Shown in pieces: positions 1 through 8,759 of a stretch of DNA of 64,000 bases. The stretch comes from Pedobacter aquae (GTDB lineage: Bacteria > Bacteroidota > Bacteroidia > Sphingobacteriales > Sphingobacteriaceae), in contig NZ_CP043329.1 in NCBI RefSeq assembly GCF_008195825.1, forward strand, positions 3,100,001 to 3,164,000, written 5' to 3'. The position numbers and the translations under genes were made by a program. How positions within the stretch are numbered: position 1 is the stretch's first letter; each line of letters starts with the position of its first letter. The notes beneath the pieces were generated by a model. It was not told where the DNA came from. It saw nothing but the letters and a program-made list of their open reading frames with translations, and did not search any database.

Positions 1-1944
1 GCTTCTATCAACATTATCTCTTACATAAGCGCCAACATCATTTACCTCGCCCGTTAAAATCAATTGGTCTTTGTAAAACATCCCGTAAAGGTTAAAACCT
101 GCTGTTACATTTTTTCTTAGGTAACGATAGCCTATTTCTACGTTATCTAATCTTTCTGCCAAGGGTCTGCTGCCTGGCGTAGACTCGGTATAATCATCTC
201 TATTAGGTTCTTTGTTGGCCCTAGCAAAAGATGCATAAACATTACTTATTTTATCTATTTGATAGGTTAAACCCAATTTTGGATTGAAAAAGTTTAGGAT
301 ATCCCTTTGCTGTACATTATTGCCTGCATTATTAAAACCTAAGAAAGAGTAATTTACTCTTCTGTATTGTAAATCGGTATAAATACTAAAATTATTGAGA
401 CTGTAAGTTGCTTTACCAAAAACGTTAAAGTCTGTTTTAGTAGCATCGTTATCATAATAACGTTGTTTGTTATTGTCTAGCTGGGCAAATCTGGCCCAAA
501 TAACTTCGCCAAAATGTGCTCCTTTGTATTCATTATAAGCACCGCCTAAAGTAAAATCTAAAGCTTTACTTGGCTTATAATTTAAAGAATAAGTTAATCC
601 GTAAAAATCATTATCTAACCAACGGCGTCTTATTAAATCTGTTTTATCAATAGTTTCTGCACCAATCAGAAAAGGCGCAAAACCATAATCTTCAAAATCT
701 TCTTGATGTTTAAACTCTTCATAATAACCTCTACCACGTGTATAATGTAAAGCTCCGTTAAAAGATAACTGGCTATTTATTTCTTTTGCATATAGCAATT
801 GATAATGGTCTTGCTGATAATTATCAGTCTGATTATCATACAAATAACTATTATACTTACGTGGATTTGAGTTAAAAAGATTTAAAGAATCTTGCTGTGT
901 AAAATAAGTTGAACCTAGATTATTAAAATAATGCGTTAATAAATCTGCTTGGCTTCCTCTTAATTTAGCCTCCGGTACACCGTACCAAGATTGGTAAGTT
1001 TGCTCGGCCCCAGAAAATACATTGGCTCTTAAAATACTTGATTTGCCATAATAAGCCCCAGAAACGTAAAAAGACTTTAAATCAGAAAATCCTCTATCAA
1101 TAAAACCATCAGATTTAATTCTTGATAAACGACCATCAATACTAAACTTACCATTGATAAGACCTGTACCCACTTTTAAAGTATTTTTAATGGTCCCGAA
1201 AGAACCAATAGAATTATTAACCTCGGCAAAAGCAGAATCGTAACGGGTTGAGGTTTGGATATTTAAGCTTGCACCAAAAGCTCCCGCTCCGTTGGTAGAA
1301 GTTCCAACACCTCTCTGTATTTGGATATTATCTACTGATGAAGCAAAATCTGGTAAGTTTACCCAAAAAGTACCTTGGCTTTCGGTATCATTATAAGGAA
1401 TACCGTTAATCGTAACGTTGATACGTGTGGCATCAGAACCACGAATACGGATACCTGTATAGCCAATACCCGCACCTGCATCTGATGTTACCACAACAGA
1501 TGGCGTTTGGTTAAGTAGGAAAGGTAAATCTTGTCCTAAATTATTCTTTTCAATATCGGCTTTGCTTAAGTTTTTATAGGTAGTTGCCGAGTTTGCCGAT
1601 GCTCTGGTAGCACTTACAATAACCTCATCAGCCAAAAACAAAGCTTTCTCTAAAGCTAAATCAACTTGTGTATCGTCTTTTATGCTGATGGCTTTTACTA
1701 AGGGCTTGAAACCTAAAAAAGTAATCTGCACTTGGTAATTTCCGTTTCTTAGTTTATTGAAGCTAAAACTTCCATTTGCATCAGTTTGGGTTTGTAAATT
1801 GTAATCTAATAAAGTAACCGTTGCACCTGCCATGGCTTCTTTAGTGGCAGCATCGGTTATTTTACCTTTTAAAATAGCATTTTGGGCAGCCACCCACAAT
1901 GGAGCAGCAATTGCCATAAGAACTGTTAATGTAAATTTTCTCAA
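1..1944 (-). CDS. TonB-dependent outer membrane receptor, TPP-riboswitch controlled (partial)
   Basis: Outer-membrane gated channel that imports a ligand using TonB energy. Reading the minus strand gives about 648 residues, and the C-terminal end of the barrel lies beyond the left edge. It has a signal peptide (begins MRKFTLTVLMAIA), a carboxypeptidase-D-like regulatory domain (GKITDAATKEAMAGATV), a plug domain (NQTPSVVVTSDAGAG, IRIRGSDATRINVTINGIP) and then barrel strands. The likely start is TTG at 1944, which gives a proper signal peptide; ATG at 1917 is the alternative. A TPP aptamer lies directly upstream, so the substrate is inferred to be thiamin or a precursor. Thiamin-regulated receptors of this kind (omr1) are known in Bacteroidota. 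Confidence 0.93.
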   Translation of the reverse strand, partial: MRKFTLTVLMAIAAPLWVAAQNAILKGKITDAATKEAMAGATVTLLDYNLQTQTDANGSFSFNKLRNGNYQVQITFLGFKPLVKAISIKDDTQVDLALEKALFLADEVIVSATRASANSATTYKNLSKADIEKNNLGQDLPFLLNQTPSVVVTSDAGAGIGYTGIRIRGSDATRINVTINGIPYNDTESQGTFWVNLPDFASSVDNIQIQRGVGTSTNGAGAFGASLNIQTSTRYDSAFAEVNNSIGSFGTIKNTLKVGTGLINGKFSIDGRLSRIKSDGFIDRGFSDLKSFYVSGAYYGKSSILRANVFSGAEQTYQSWYGVPEAKLRGSQADLLTHYFNNLGSTYFTQQDSLNLFNSNPRKYNSYLYDNQTDNYQQDHYQLLYAKEINSQLSFNGALHYTRGRGYYEEFKHQEDFEDYGFAPFLIGAETIDKTDLIRRRWLDNDFYGLTYSLNYKPSKALDFTLGGAYNEYKGAHFGEVIWARFAQLDNNKQRYYDNDATKTDFNVFGKATYSLNNFSIYTDLQYRRVNYSFLGFNNAGNNVQQRDILNFFNPKLGLTYQIDKISNVYASFARANKEPNRDDYTESTPGSRPLAERLDNVEIGYRYLRKNVTAGFNLYGMFYKDQLILTGEVNDVGAYVRDNVDRS

Positions 1945-2011
1945 TGTTATCAATTTAAAAATTAAACAAAAGCAGCTAGGGGCTACACTACTCAAAAAAA
2001 TTATTGTTTTA

Positions 2012-2152
2012 CCTATTCCCTACGCCGGCATTATCCGGATCAGGTGTTTAGAAAGACGAGAGGTTTTACCTTTTTATCTTTCTAATGGGTTTAATCTCAG
2101 CCTGTATTTGTGCATGCTTATCATTTTAGCAATACAAGGCACCCCTAATGAT
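2012..2152 (-). ncRNA. TPP riboswitch (THI element)
   Basis: On the minus strand the conserved TPP aptamer blocks appear in order: GGGGTGCC, then GCTGAGATTAAACCC, then ACCTGATCCGGATAATGCC followed by GGCGTAGGGAA. Between the second and third blocks is an extended variable stem. Downstream of the aptamer, at about 1975-1985, the RNA contains GCCCCUA, which could pair with the UAGGGG of the 5' aptamer strand and so give an alternative fold. The switching mechanism is inferred; the aptamer identity is clear from the motifs. Confidence 0.95.
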
Positions 2153-2156
2153 GGCG

Positions 2157-2185
2157 CAAATATACATCTTATTTACTAGCAGCAA
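2157..2185 (-). promoter_or_regulatory. Bacteroidota-type promoter of the TPP riboswitch and receptor
   Basis: On the minus strand a TTG (2185-2183) is followed after 18 bases by TATATTTG (2164-2157), matching the Bacteroidota sigma-A consensus TTG / TAnnTTTG. Transcription would start near 2150, just before the first conserved base block of the TPP aptamer, so promoter and riboswitch support each other. Confidence 0.75.
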
Positions 2186-2254
2186 AAGTTTTAAAATTTA
2201 TGCGTAACAAAACTTATATTTAGCAATCAAAAGCTTTAGAATAACACTAACAAT

Positions 2255-5098
2255 ATGAAAATTAACCACTACGCTATTGTGCTAACTTTAGGTATGGCAG
2301 TTTATGCTTGTAGCCCAAAAGTAGCAGGAGACAACAACAAGCAGGAAAAAGCTAACGCAGCTGCTACAATTCCTGTAGACAGTAATGTCATCATTAAAAA
2401 ATTACCCAACGGTTTAACTTATTATATCAGAAAAAATGTGGAGCCTAAAAATAGGGCCGAGCTTTATTTGGTGAACAAGGTTGGTTCTATATTAGAAAAC
2501 GATGACCAACTAGGCTTAGCCCATTTTACAGAGCATATGGCCTTTAACGGTACAAGAGATTTCCCTAAAAATGATTTAATAAGTTATTTACAGAAAGCTG
2601 GCGTTAGGTTTGGTGCCGATTTAAACGCCTATACCGGTTTCAACCAAACGGTTTATCAATTACCACTTCCAACAGATAGTACCGAGGTATTTAAAAAAGG
2701 CTTTGATATTTTAGCCAACTGGGCTGGTCATGTAACATTTGAGGATAAAGAGATAGACCAAGAACGTGGTGTTATTATTGAAGAAGACCGCCAGCGTGGT
2801 AAAAATGCTCAAGAAAGAATGAGCAAGCAATTGCTACCTGTATTACTAGCAAATTCTAAATATGCAGAGCGCTTACCTATTGGTAAAGTTGATGTGCTAC
2901 AATCTTTCAAGTACGAAACCATCAAGGCTTTTTACAAGGATTGGTATCGCCCTAACCTACAAGCAATTATTGCTGTTGGAGATTTTGATGTAGCCGAGGT
3001 TGAAAAACTCATCATTGAAAACTTCTCTGATTTAAAAAATCCTGAAAAAGAAAGAACAAGAGAAGAATTTACCATCCCTGGAAATAAAGAACCTTTGGTG
3101 AAAATTATTACCGACCCTGAGTTTCCTTACAACGTAGCCGCTATTACGGTAAAACATCAAGAAGTAGTAGAAAGAACGGAAAATGAGCTCATCACCAGAA
3201 TAAAAACCAGCATGATTAACAGCATGCTTGGAAACCGTTTAACAGAAATTGTACAAAAAGGGAATGCACCTTTCATTTTTGCACAAAGTAATTATAGCGC
3301 TTTCCAAGGTGGTTTAGTAAACTTAGATGCCTTTAATACTGTAGCCGTTTCTAAAGATGCAGCAGGTTTAAAAGCTGCGGTACAAGCTGTGGTTGCAGAA
3401 AACGTTAGAATGAAAAAATTTGGTTTCACCCAAACAGAATTGGATAGGGTAAAAACCAATATCATGACTGGGGTAGAGAAACAATTTAAAGAAAAAGACA
3501 AAACTAAGTCGACAAATTTTGTACAACTTTATGTACAAAACTTTTTAAAAGGACAAGCCATTCCATCTGTAGATTATACTTACAATTTCTACAAGAAAAA
3601 TCTAGATAAAATTAGCTTAGAAGATGTAAATAAACTGGCGGCTACTTTCTTTACAGAAGAGAATTTAATTGCCATTTTACAAGCTCCCGAAAAAGAAAAG
3701 GCCAACTTACCTACAGAGGCTGATTATATAAGTTGGATTAAAACCGCTGGGGCGGATGTACAGCCTTATGTAGACCAAGTGGTTAACAAACCATTAATGG
3801 CTAAAAAACCTAACGCTGGTACCATTACTGCTGAAAATAAAATAGCCGAGCTTAATGTTACTGCGTTAACTTTATCTAACGGGGTTAAAGTAATTTTAAA
3901 ACCTACAGATTTTAAAAACGACCAGATTATTTTTGCTGCAACCAGTAAAGGTGGTACTTCTTTAGCTAGCGATGATATTTTCCGCTCGGCAGAAATGGCA
4001 GACCAATTGGTAAATTCTTCTGGTATTGCCGAGTTTGATGAGAGCCAACTAGGTAAATTACTAACCGGAAAAGTAGTTGGCGTTAGTCCGTCTATTAGCA
4101 ATTACAGAGAAGGCTTAAGTGGTTCATCATCACCAAAAGATTTTGAAACAGCTTTACAGTTAACTCATTTATATTTTACAGCTCCTAGAAAAGACGAAAA
4201 AGTTTTAAAAACGCAATTAGAAGAAATGAAAGCGGTTTTAGCAAACCGCGAATCGCAACCTACTGCGGTTTATCAAGATACTTTAACTGCCGTGATGAAC
4301 GCTTACAAAAAAAGAGCACAGTCTATTAAAATTAACGAGTTAGACCAAATTACTGCTGATAAAGCTTTAAACTTCTATAAAGAGCGTTTTGCAAATGCTG
4401 GCGACTTTACCTTTACTTTCGTGGGTAATTTCAAGGTTGATGAAATTAAACCTTTGCTTGCACAATACTTAGGAAGTTTACCAGCTAACAATAACAAAGA
4501 AAACTTTAAAGATTTAGGTTTAGAGCCTCTTAAAGGCGATATCACTAAAAAAGTTTACAAAGGTTTAGAAGATAAAGCCACAGTAGCTTTAATTTATCAT
4601 GGAGATTATAACTATTCTGATGAAGAAAACCTTCAATTAGACGCCTTAAAAGCCATTTTAGATATTAAGATTACTGAGCGCTTGAGAGAAAAAGAAAGTG
4701 GCGTTTATAGCCCAAGAGTTGGTATCAGCTATAACGATGAGCCTAAAGAAAAATACACCATCAGTATTAACTTTAGTTGTGCTACGGCTAATGTTGATAA
4801 GCTTATTGCAGCTGCCATTGATGAGGTTAACAAGCTAAAACAAAACGGCGCTACGGCAGAAGATATCCAGAAGTTTAATGCCGAAGAAAGAAGACAACTA
4901 GAAATTCAGTTAAGAGATAATGGTTTTTGGTTGGGATACTTACAAAACGCTTATGCTAGCGGAGAAGACCCTAAAAAGGTTCTTACTTATTTAGATACCT
5001 TAAAACAAGTAAGCATAAACAGTACTAAAGCTAGTGCAGCTAAGTACTTTAACCAAAGTAACTTTGTTAGGATGATTTTACTTCCTGAAAAGAAATAA
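2255..5098 (+). CDS. M16 family zinc metallopeptidase (pitrilysin-like), lipoprotein
   Basis: Predicted envelope zinc protease of 947 residues. It starts with a lipoprotein-type signal (AVYAC, Cys19). The inverted zinc motif HFTEH lies at residues 90-94, and an acidic stretch VIIEEDRQRG follows about 75 residues later, as in active M16 domains. The length fits two M16 repeats; the second half (from about residue 530) lacks an HxxEH motif and would be the inactive partner domain. It stands alone between the divergent receptor promoter and the convergent murF. A good terminator follows. The substrate cannot be told from sequence. Confidence 0.92.
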   Translation: MKINHYAIVLTLGMAVYACSPKVAGDNNKQEKANAAATIPVDSNVIIKKLPNGLTYYIRKNVEPKNRAELYLVNKVGSILENDDQLGLAHFTEHMAFNGTRDFPKNDLISYLQKAGVRFGADLNAYTGFNQTVYQLPLPTDSTEVFKKGFDILANWAGHVTFEDKEIDQERGVIIEEDRQRGKNAQERMSKQLLPVLLANSKYAERLPIGKVDVLQSFKYETIKAFYKDWYRPNLQAIIAVGDFDVAEVEKLIIENFSDLKNPEKERTREEFTIPGNKEPLVKIITDPEFPYNVAAITVKHQEVVERTENELITRIKTSMINSMLGNRLTEIVQKGNAPFIFAQSNYSAFQGGLVNLDAFNTVAVSKDAAGLKAAVQAVVAENVRMKKFGFTQTELDRVKTNIMTGVEKQFKEKDKTKSTNFVQLYVQNFLKGQAIPSVDYTYNFYKKNLDKISLEDVNKLAATFFTEENLIAILQAPEKEKANLPTEADYISWIKTAGADVQPYVDQVVNKPLMAKKPNAGTITAENKIAELNVTALTLSNGVKVILKPTDFKNDQIIFAATSKGGTSLASDDIFRSAEMADQLVNSSGIAEFDESQLGKLLTGKVVGVSPSISNYREGLSGSSSPKDFETALQLTHLYFTAPRKDEKVLKTQLEEMKAVLANRESQPTAVYQDTLTAVMNAYKKRAQSIKINELDQITADKALNFYKERFANAGDFTFTFVGNFKVDEIKPLLAQYLGSLPANNNKENFKDLGLEPLKGDITKKVYKGLEDKATVALIYHGDYNYSDEENLQLDALKAILDIKITERLREKESGVYSPRVGISYNDEPKEKYTISINFSCATANVDKLIAAAIDEVNKLKQNGATAEDIQKFNAEERRQLEIQLRDNGFWLGYLQNAYASGEDPKKVLTYLDTLKQVSINSTKASAAKYFNQSNFVRMILLPEKK

Positions 5099-5113
5099 GA
5101 GTAGCACAAAAAG

Positions 5114-5147
5114 AAGGGGAGCGATTTTAAAATTGCTCCCCTTTTTT
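5114..5147 (+). terminator. Rho-independent terminator after the M16 protease gene
   Basis: Arms GGGGAGC (5116-5122) and GCTCCCC (5135-5141) enclose a 12-base loop and are followed by six T residues. The hairpin starts 16 bases after the stop codon of the protease gene. Confidence 0.9.
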
Positions 5148-5243
5148 ATGAAATATCGAGTATTAAGGCTATCTCCTTAAATATAATATTTAGCTACAAC
5201 ATGAGCCAGAACTCACAACCGGCAACTTTAAACTAACAAAGAT

Positions 5244-6542
5244 TTACAATACCTCTAACAGCACTTCTAACTTCATACCTCTAGAGCCTTTTAGTAAGAT
5301 AAGCTGGTTTTTTAAAGGATTTTCTATAAGATATTCCTTACAAGCATCAGCAGTTTTGAAAAACTGATAAGGATATTTATCCTTTAACTCATAAAAATAC
5401 TCGCCCACTAAATACACTCCCTTAAATTGATGTTCTTGTATTTTATCGGCAATAGCCGTATGCTCTGCTAAAGTTTCATCGCCTAGCTCAAACATATCAC
5501 CTAAAATTAAGGCTTTATCGGTAGCTTCTAGTTTCACCAAATTATCAATAGCTACTTGCATGCTACTTGGGTTGGCATTATAAAAATCGCCAATTACCGT
5601 ATTTCTACTGGTTGCAATAACCTGCGAGCGATTGTTTTGAGGCGCATAAACAGCTATCCCACGATTAATTTCTTCGGCTTTTAAGCCTAACTTTAATCCA
5701 ATAGCAATAGCGGCTAAAATATTCTCGAAATTATAAGTACCTGTTAATTGAGATTTAACCTTAAAAGTTTCGCCATTATGCTGCCACTCTACCTCTAAAA
5801 AAGGATTGTTAGCCAGCAACTTACCATTAACCAAGCCCTTACCAGATGAGCCGTAAAAGATAGTTTCCTTAAACTTTTTATGTTTAAGCATATCCTGCAA
5901 GTGTAGGTTATCCTCATTCACAAAAACGGTTCCGCCTGCTTCCTCTAAGAAAGTATAAAGCTCTCCTTTGCCTTTTTTTACACCTTCAAAACCACCAAAA
6001 CCTTCTAAATGTGCCTTCCCTACATTGGTGATTAAACCAAAATCGGGCTGGCAAATTTCACTCAACATGGCAATTTCTTGTTGATGATTGGCTCCCATTT
6101 CTACTATGGCCAATTCTTTATCTTGAGTAATAGCAAGCAAAGTTAAGGGTACGCCAATATGGTTGTTTAAATTCCCTAGCGTGGCGTAAGTATTATATTT
6201 TTGAGCTAAAACAGCATTTATCAACTCCTTTGTAGTGGTTTTACCGTTAGAGCCTGTTAAACCAATAACGGGTATTTTAAGCGCTTTTCTGTGGTGTGTT
6301 GCTAAATACTGCAAAGTCTTAAGCACATCATCCACTAAAATAAACTTATCGCCTTTTACAACATTTATATCATCAACTACAGCAAATGCTGCCCCTTGCT
6401 TTAAGGCTTCTTCTGCAAACTGGTTAGCATCAAACTTATCTCCTTTTAAAGCAAAAAATAAACATCCCGAACTTATTTTTCTAGTATCAGTACATACAAT
6501 GGGGTGTTTAAGATATATATCGTAAATCTCTGAAATGCTCAT
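5244..6542 (-). CDS. murF: UDP-N-acetylmuramoyl-tripeptide--D-alanyl-D-alanine ligase
   Basis: Cytoplasmic Mur ligase that adds D-Ala-D-Ala to the UDP-MurNAc-tripeptide, the last soluble step of peptidoglycan precursor synthesis. The 432 residues show the Mur ligase N-terminal domain (CTDTRKISSGCLFFALKG), an ATP-binding loop GLTGSNGKTTT at about 94-104, NLNNHIGVPLTLL and the ligase C-terminal domain with DFYNANPSSM. Length is slightly short of, but within, the MurF family. The gene is monocistronic here and not in a division/wall cluster, which is common in this group. Confidence 0.95.
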   Translation of the reverse strand: MSISEIYDIYLKHPIVCTDTRKISSGCLFFALKGDKFDANQFAEEALKQGAAFAVVDDINVVKGDKFILVDDVLKTLQYLATHHRKALKIPVIGLTGSNGKTTTKELINAVLAQKYNTYATLGNLNNHIGVPLTLLAITQDKELAIVEMGANHQQEIAMLSEICQPDFGLITNVGKAHLEGFGGFEGVKKGKGELYTFLEEAGGTVFVNEDNLHLQDMLKHKKFKETIFYGSSGKGLVNGKLLANNPFLEVEWQHNGETFKVKSQLTGTYNFENILAAIAIGLKLGLKAEEINRGIAVYAPQNNRSQVIATSRNTVIGDFYNANPSSMQVAIDNLVKLEATDKALILGDMFELGDETLAEHTAIADKIQEHQFKGVYLVGEYFYELKDKYPYQFFKTADACKEYLIENPLKNQLILLKGSRGMKLEVLLEVL

Positions 6543-6614
6543 GCTATTAATTTTCTACAATATTAAGTTTTATTGCTCATTTTTTATATTTTGAGCTTCA
6601 TTAGCTTAGTCATC

Positions 6615-7184
6615 ATGGACTCTTTTATTGAGGAAAAAATTTTCGAAAAGATAGATTTTACAATAGCTGGATTTGAAAAAGCCTCCTATGAATATTGTAA
6701 ATTCATTAATTGTAATTTTGAAGGACTTAACCTATTTGGTTATAAGTTTTTAGATTGTTCTTTTAAAGACTGTAACCTCAGCATGGTAAAGCTTCCTCAA
6801 ACTGCTTTTAGAAATATTCATTTTGATGCTTGCAAACTCTTAGGTTTAAAATTTGAAGATTGTAATACTTTTGGTTTAGCCTTTTCTTTTACAGATTGTA
6901 ATTTAAATCATTCGTCATTCTTCAGTTTAAAAATCAAAAGCACAAAATTTATCAATTGTAGCTTACAAGAAGTAGATTTTTCTGATGCTGATTTAAGTGC
7001 TGCCTATTTTACCAACTGCAATTTATCAAAAACTACTTTTAGCAATACCAATTTAGAGAAATCCGATTTAAGTTCTGCTTATAACTTTAGTATCAATCCA
7101 GAACTTAATAAATTAAAAAAAGCTAAATTCTCCATGCACAATTTAAGTGGTTTGCTTCAGCAGTATCAGATTGAAATTGTTTAG
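6615..7184 (+). CDS. Pentapeptide repeat protein
   Basis: 189 residues from ATG at 6615; an upstream in-frame start at 6573 would add only a hydrophobic lead with no support. Nearly the whole protein is pentapeptide repeats of the A(D/N)LXX type, with many Cys-Asn-Phe/Leu units (CNFEG, CNLSM, CNLNH, ADLSA, CNLSK, TNLEK, SDLSS), which fold as a right-handed beta-helix. Such proteins include the Qnr/MfpA gyrase-protecting group, and the length is close to Qnr (about 215 residues). Gyrase binding is a possibility only; the sequence does not show it. Confidence 0.85.
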   Translation: MDSFIEEKIFEKIDFTIAGFEKASYEYCKFINCNFEGLNLFGYKFLDCSFKDCNLSMVKLPQTAFRNIHFDACKLLGLKFEDCNTFGLAFSFTDCNLNHSSFFSLKIKSTKFINCSLQEVDFSDADLSAAYFTNCNLSKTTFSNTNLEKSDLSSAYNFSINPELNKLKKAKFSMHNLSGLLQQYQIEIV

Positions 7185-7606
7185 GTTTAGTTTAACTGAC
7201 TTTTTTTATAAGAAAAAGTGCCTAGGGTTGGCCTACTATGAGGCTGGAAAAGCTTGTATGATACAACCCATTAATTCAAATATCTTAAAATAATAATCCG
7301 CCTCTATCGCCGGCGGGGCTCGTTCCTTTTGAGGGACCAAAAGGAACCAAAAGTCCTGAACAATCCCCGCTGGAGCCTTTGCCGCACAAAGCTCTCCCAC
7401 ACTCAAAAACAGTGAGCGCTTATTTTTGCTAGCAAGCGGTTTATGAACGTTAGTGCAAGCTCGAACACAAAACCGCATACGCTATAGGCTTGGTTGTGCA
7501 AGATTTTTTAATTTCTGCTGCTGTTTTTTCGTTTTTCCGGCTCTTGGGGATTGCTCATGCGCTTCGGGATAGGCTGTTTTTTTATGAATGGTTGCTCTTT
7601 TCTGGG

Positions 7607-7641
7607 AGTATAAAGTAAAAAGTACAGAGTAGAAAGTAGAA
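7607..7641. repeat. Tandem heptad repeat AGTANAA, five units
   Basis: Five consecutive 7-base units read AGTATAA, AGTAAAA, AGTACAG, AGTAGAA, AGTAGAA. The same heptad consensus recurs after sdhA at 43504-43538, so this is a dispersed repeat type and not chance low complexity. Confidence 0.8.
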
Positions 7642-7991
7642 AGACCCCAAAAAGCGGATATTTAGAGACTTCCAATAATATTAAATAAAACTTTTCCAAA
7701 GAACGAAGATGGCCTATGAAGATTTGGATGTGTAGGCAAATAAATCTTTTGCATAAACTTTCACAGAGAACTATCGGAAAACAATCCTACGGGTGTTGTA
7801 GAAACCTTCATCAAATAAAACCATTCACACCACTCAGGATTGTGGATAAAGATTTATTTAGACGAAACGACAAATATTTATCAGCCTTGATTTTTGTTTC
7901 TTTTCATCAAGGAAAAGAAAGAAGCCGCTACCCGGCTAGGGTAAGACAGCCTTGTGCGAAATGGCCAAAAAACATCCTTATCCAGCTAAAA

Positions 7992-8017
7992 CAAAAAAGG
8001 GATGCATTAAACATCCC
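7992..8017 (-). terminator. Rho-independent terminator after pgl
   Basis: On the minus strand GGGATG (8016-8011) and CATCCC (8003-7998) form a hairpin followed by TTTTTTG. It lies about 23 bases past the pgl stop codon. Confidence 0.9.
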
Positions 8018-8039
8018 TCTTCTCTAAAATACAAAAAAA

Positions 8040-8759
8040 TTATTTCAATTTTGAAGCAGCAGCCTCATCTATAAACCATTGTAAATCTCCATTTACAGGG
8101 TTTATCAACTGTGCCGGATATTTTGTAATATCTTTTTCATCCTCTAAAACAGATTTTATAGCATCCGCTTTAGCGTTACCAAAAGTTAAAAAAGCAATGT
8201 TTTTAGCTTTGTTAATTAGAGGTGCTGTCATGCTAATTCTGTAAACCGCTTTATCTTGCAGGTAAACATCTTTCACCAATTCTTCGTCTATCCAAAGCAC
8301 AGAAGTGCCTGGGAATAAAGAAGCCGTATGAGCATCATCACCTAAGCCTAATAATACCAAATCAAAAACAGGCTCTCCTTTAAAATGCTGCGAAATACAT
8401 TTCTCATAACTTAAAGCCGCACTGGCAGGGTCTAAGCCTGTATCTACTTTAAAAATTTGGCTTTCGCCGATGCTTAAAGGAGCAAATAAAGCTTTATAAG
8501 CCATTAAGTAATTACTATCCGGATGGTCATGTGCTACATAACGTTCATCACCAAAAAAGAAATAAACTTTTTCCCAAGCAATCTTATTTTTTAAAGTATC
8601 GTTAGCCAAAAGCTCAAACAATTTCTTTGGCGAGCTTCCGCCAGAAAGGGAAACATTAAAGCTCCCATTTTGCTGAATAGCCTCATTCGCTACTGCGATG
8701 AAATAATCTGCTATAGCAACAATAGCCTCATCAGCATCTTTAAATATATTCAGTTTCAT
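8040..8759 (-). CDS. pgl: 6-phosphogluconolactonase
   Basis: Hydrolyses 6-phosphogluconolactone to 6-phosphogluconate, step two of the oxidative pentose phosphate pathway. The 239 residues show the family motifs NVSLSGGSSPKKLFELL near the N-terminus, VYFFFGDERYVAHDHPDSN, and LVLLGLGDDAHTASLFPG. The start codon overlaps the zwf stop by one base (TAATG), indicating translational coupling with the enzyme that makes its substrate. Confidence 0.96.
   Translation of the reverse strand: MKLNIFKDADEAIVAIADYFIAVANEAIQQNGSFNVSLSGGSSPKKLFELLANDTLKNKIAWEKVYFFFGDERYVAHDHPDSNYLMAYKALFAPLSIGESQIFKVDTGLDPASAALSYEKCISQHFKGEPVFDLVLLGLGDDAHTASLFPGTSVLWIDEELVKDVYLQDKAVYRISMTAPLINKAKNIAFLTFGNAKADAIKSVLEDEKDITKYPAQLINPVNGDLQWFIDEAAASKLK

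Larger units (their letters stand above)
7185..8039. other. Gene-free, repeat-rich intergenic region
   Basis: About 850 bases between the pentapeptide-repeat gene and pgl with no convincing gene. Short open frames exist on both strands but run through repeats and show no family resemblance. The stretch 7300-7500 is visibly richer in G+C than the genes around it and resembles dispersed intergenic sequence I associate with Sphingobacteriaceae (a block around GGCGGGGCTCG and GGACCAAAAGGAACC). It also holds a heptad repeat (7607-7641), a 7-bp-arm inverted repeat CCTTGAT/ATCAAGG (7885-7912) and the pgl terminator. Confidence 0.6.

Noticed and set aside
1832-2179. 115-residue plus-strand open frame
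   Set aside because: Runs antisense through the receptor start and the TPP aptamer; the RNA element and receptor explain the sequence.
7236-7478. 80-residue minus-strand frame in the repeat region
   Set aside because: Encoded by a dispersed-looking G+C-rich block; no start context, no family, no operon. Treated as repeat sequence.
7508-7699. 63-residue minus-strand frame
   Set aside because: Crosses the heptad repeat (STLYFLLY is the repeat translated); not a gene.
7868-7985. Possible tRNA or structured RNA near CCTTGAT/ATCAAGG
   Set aside because: The arms are short and no cloverleaf or T-loop pattern could be made; kept only as an inverted repeat.
7716-8027. 103-residue plus-strand frame
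   Set aside because: Runs through an inverted repeat and into the pgl terminator; no resemblance to a protein family.
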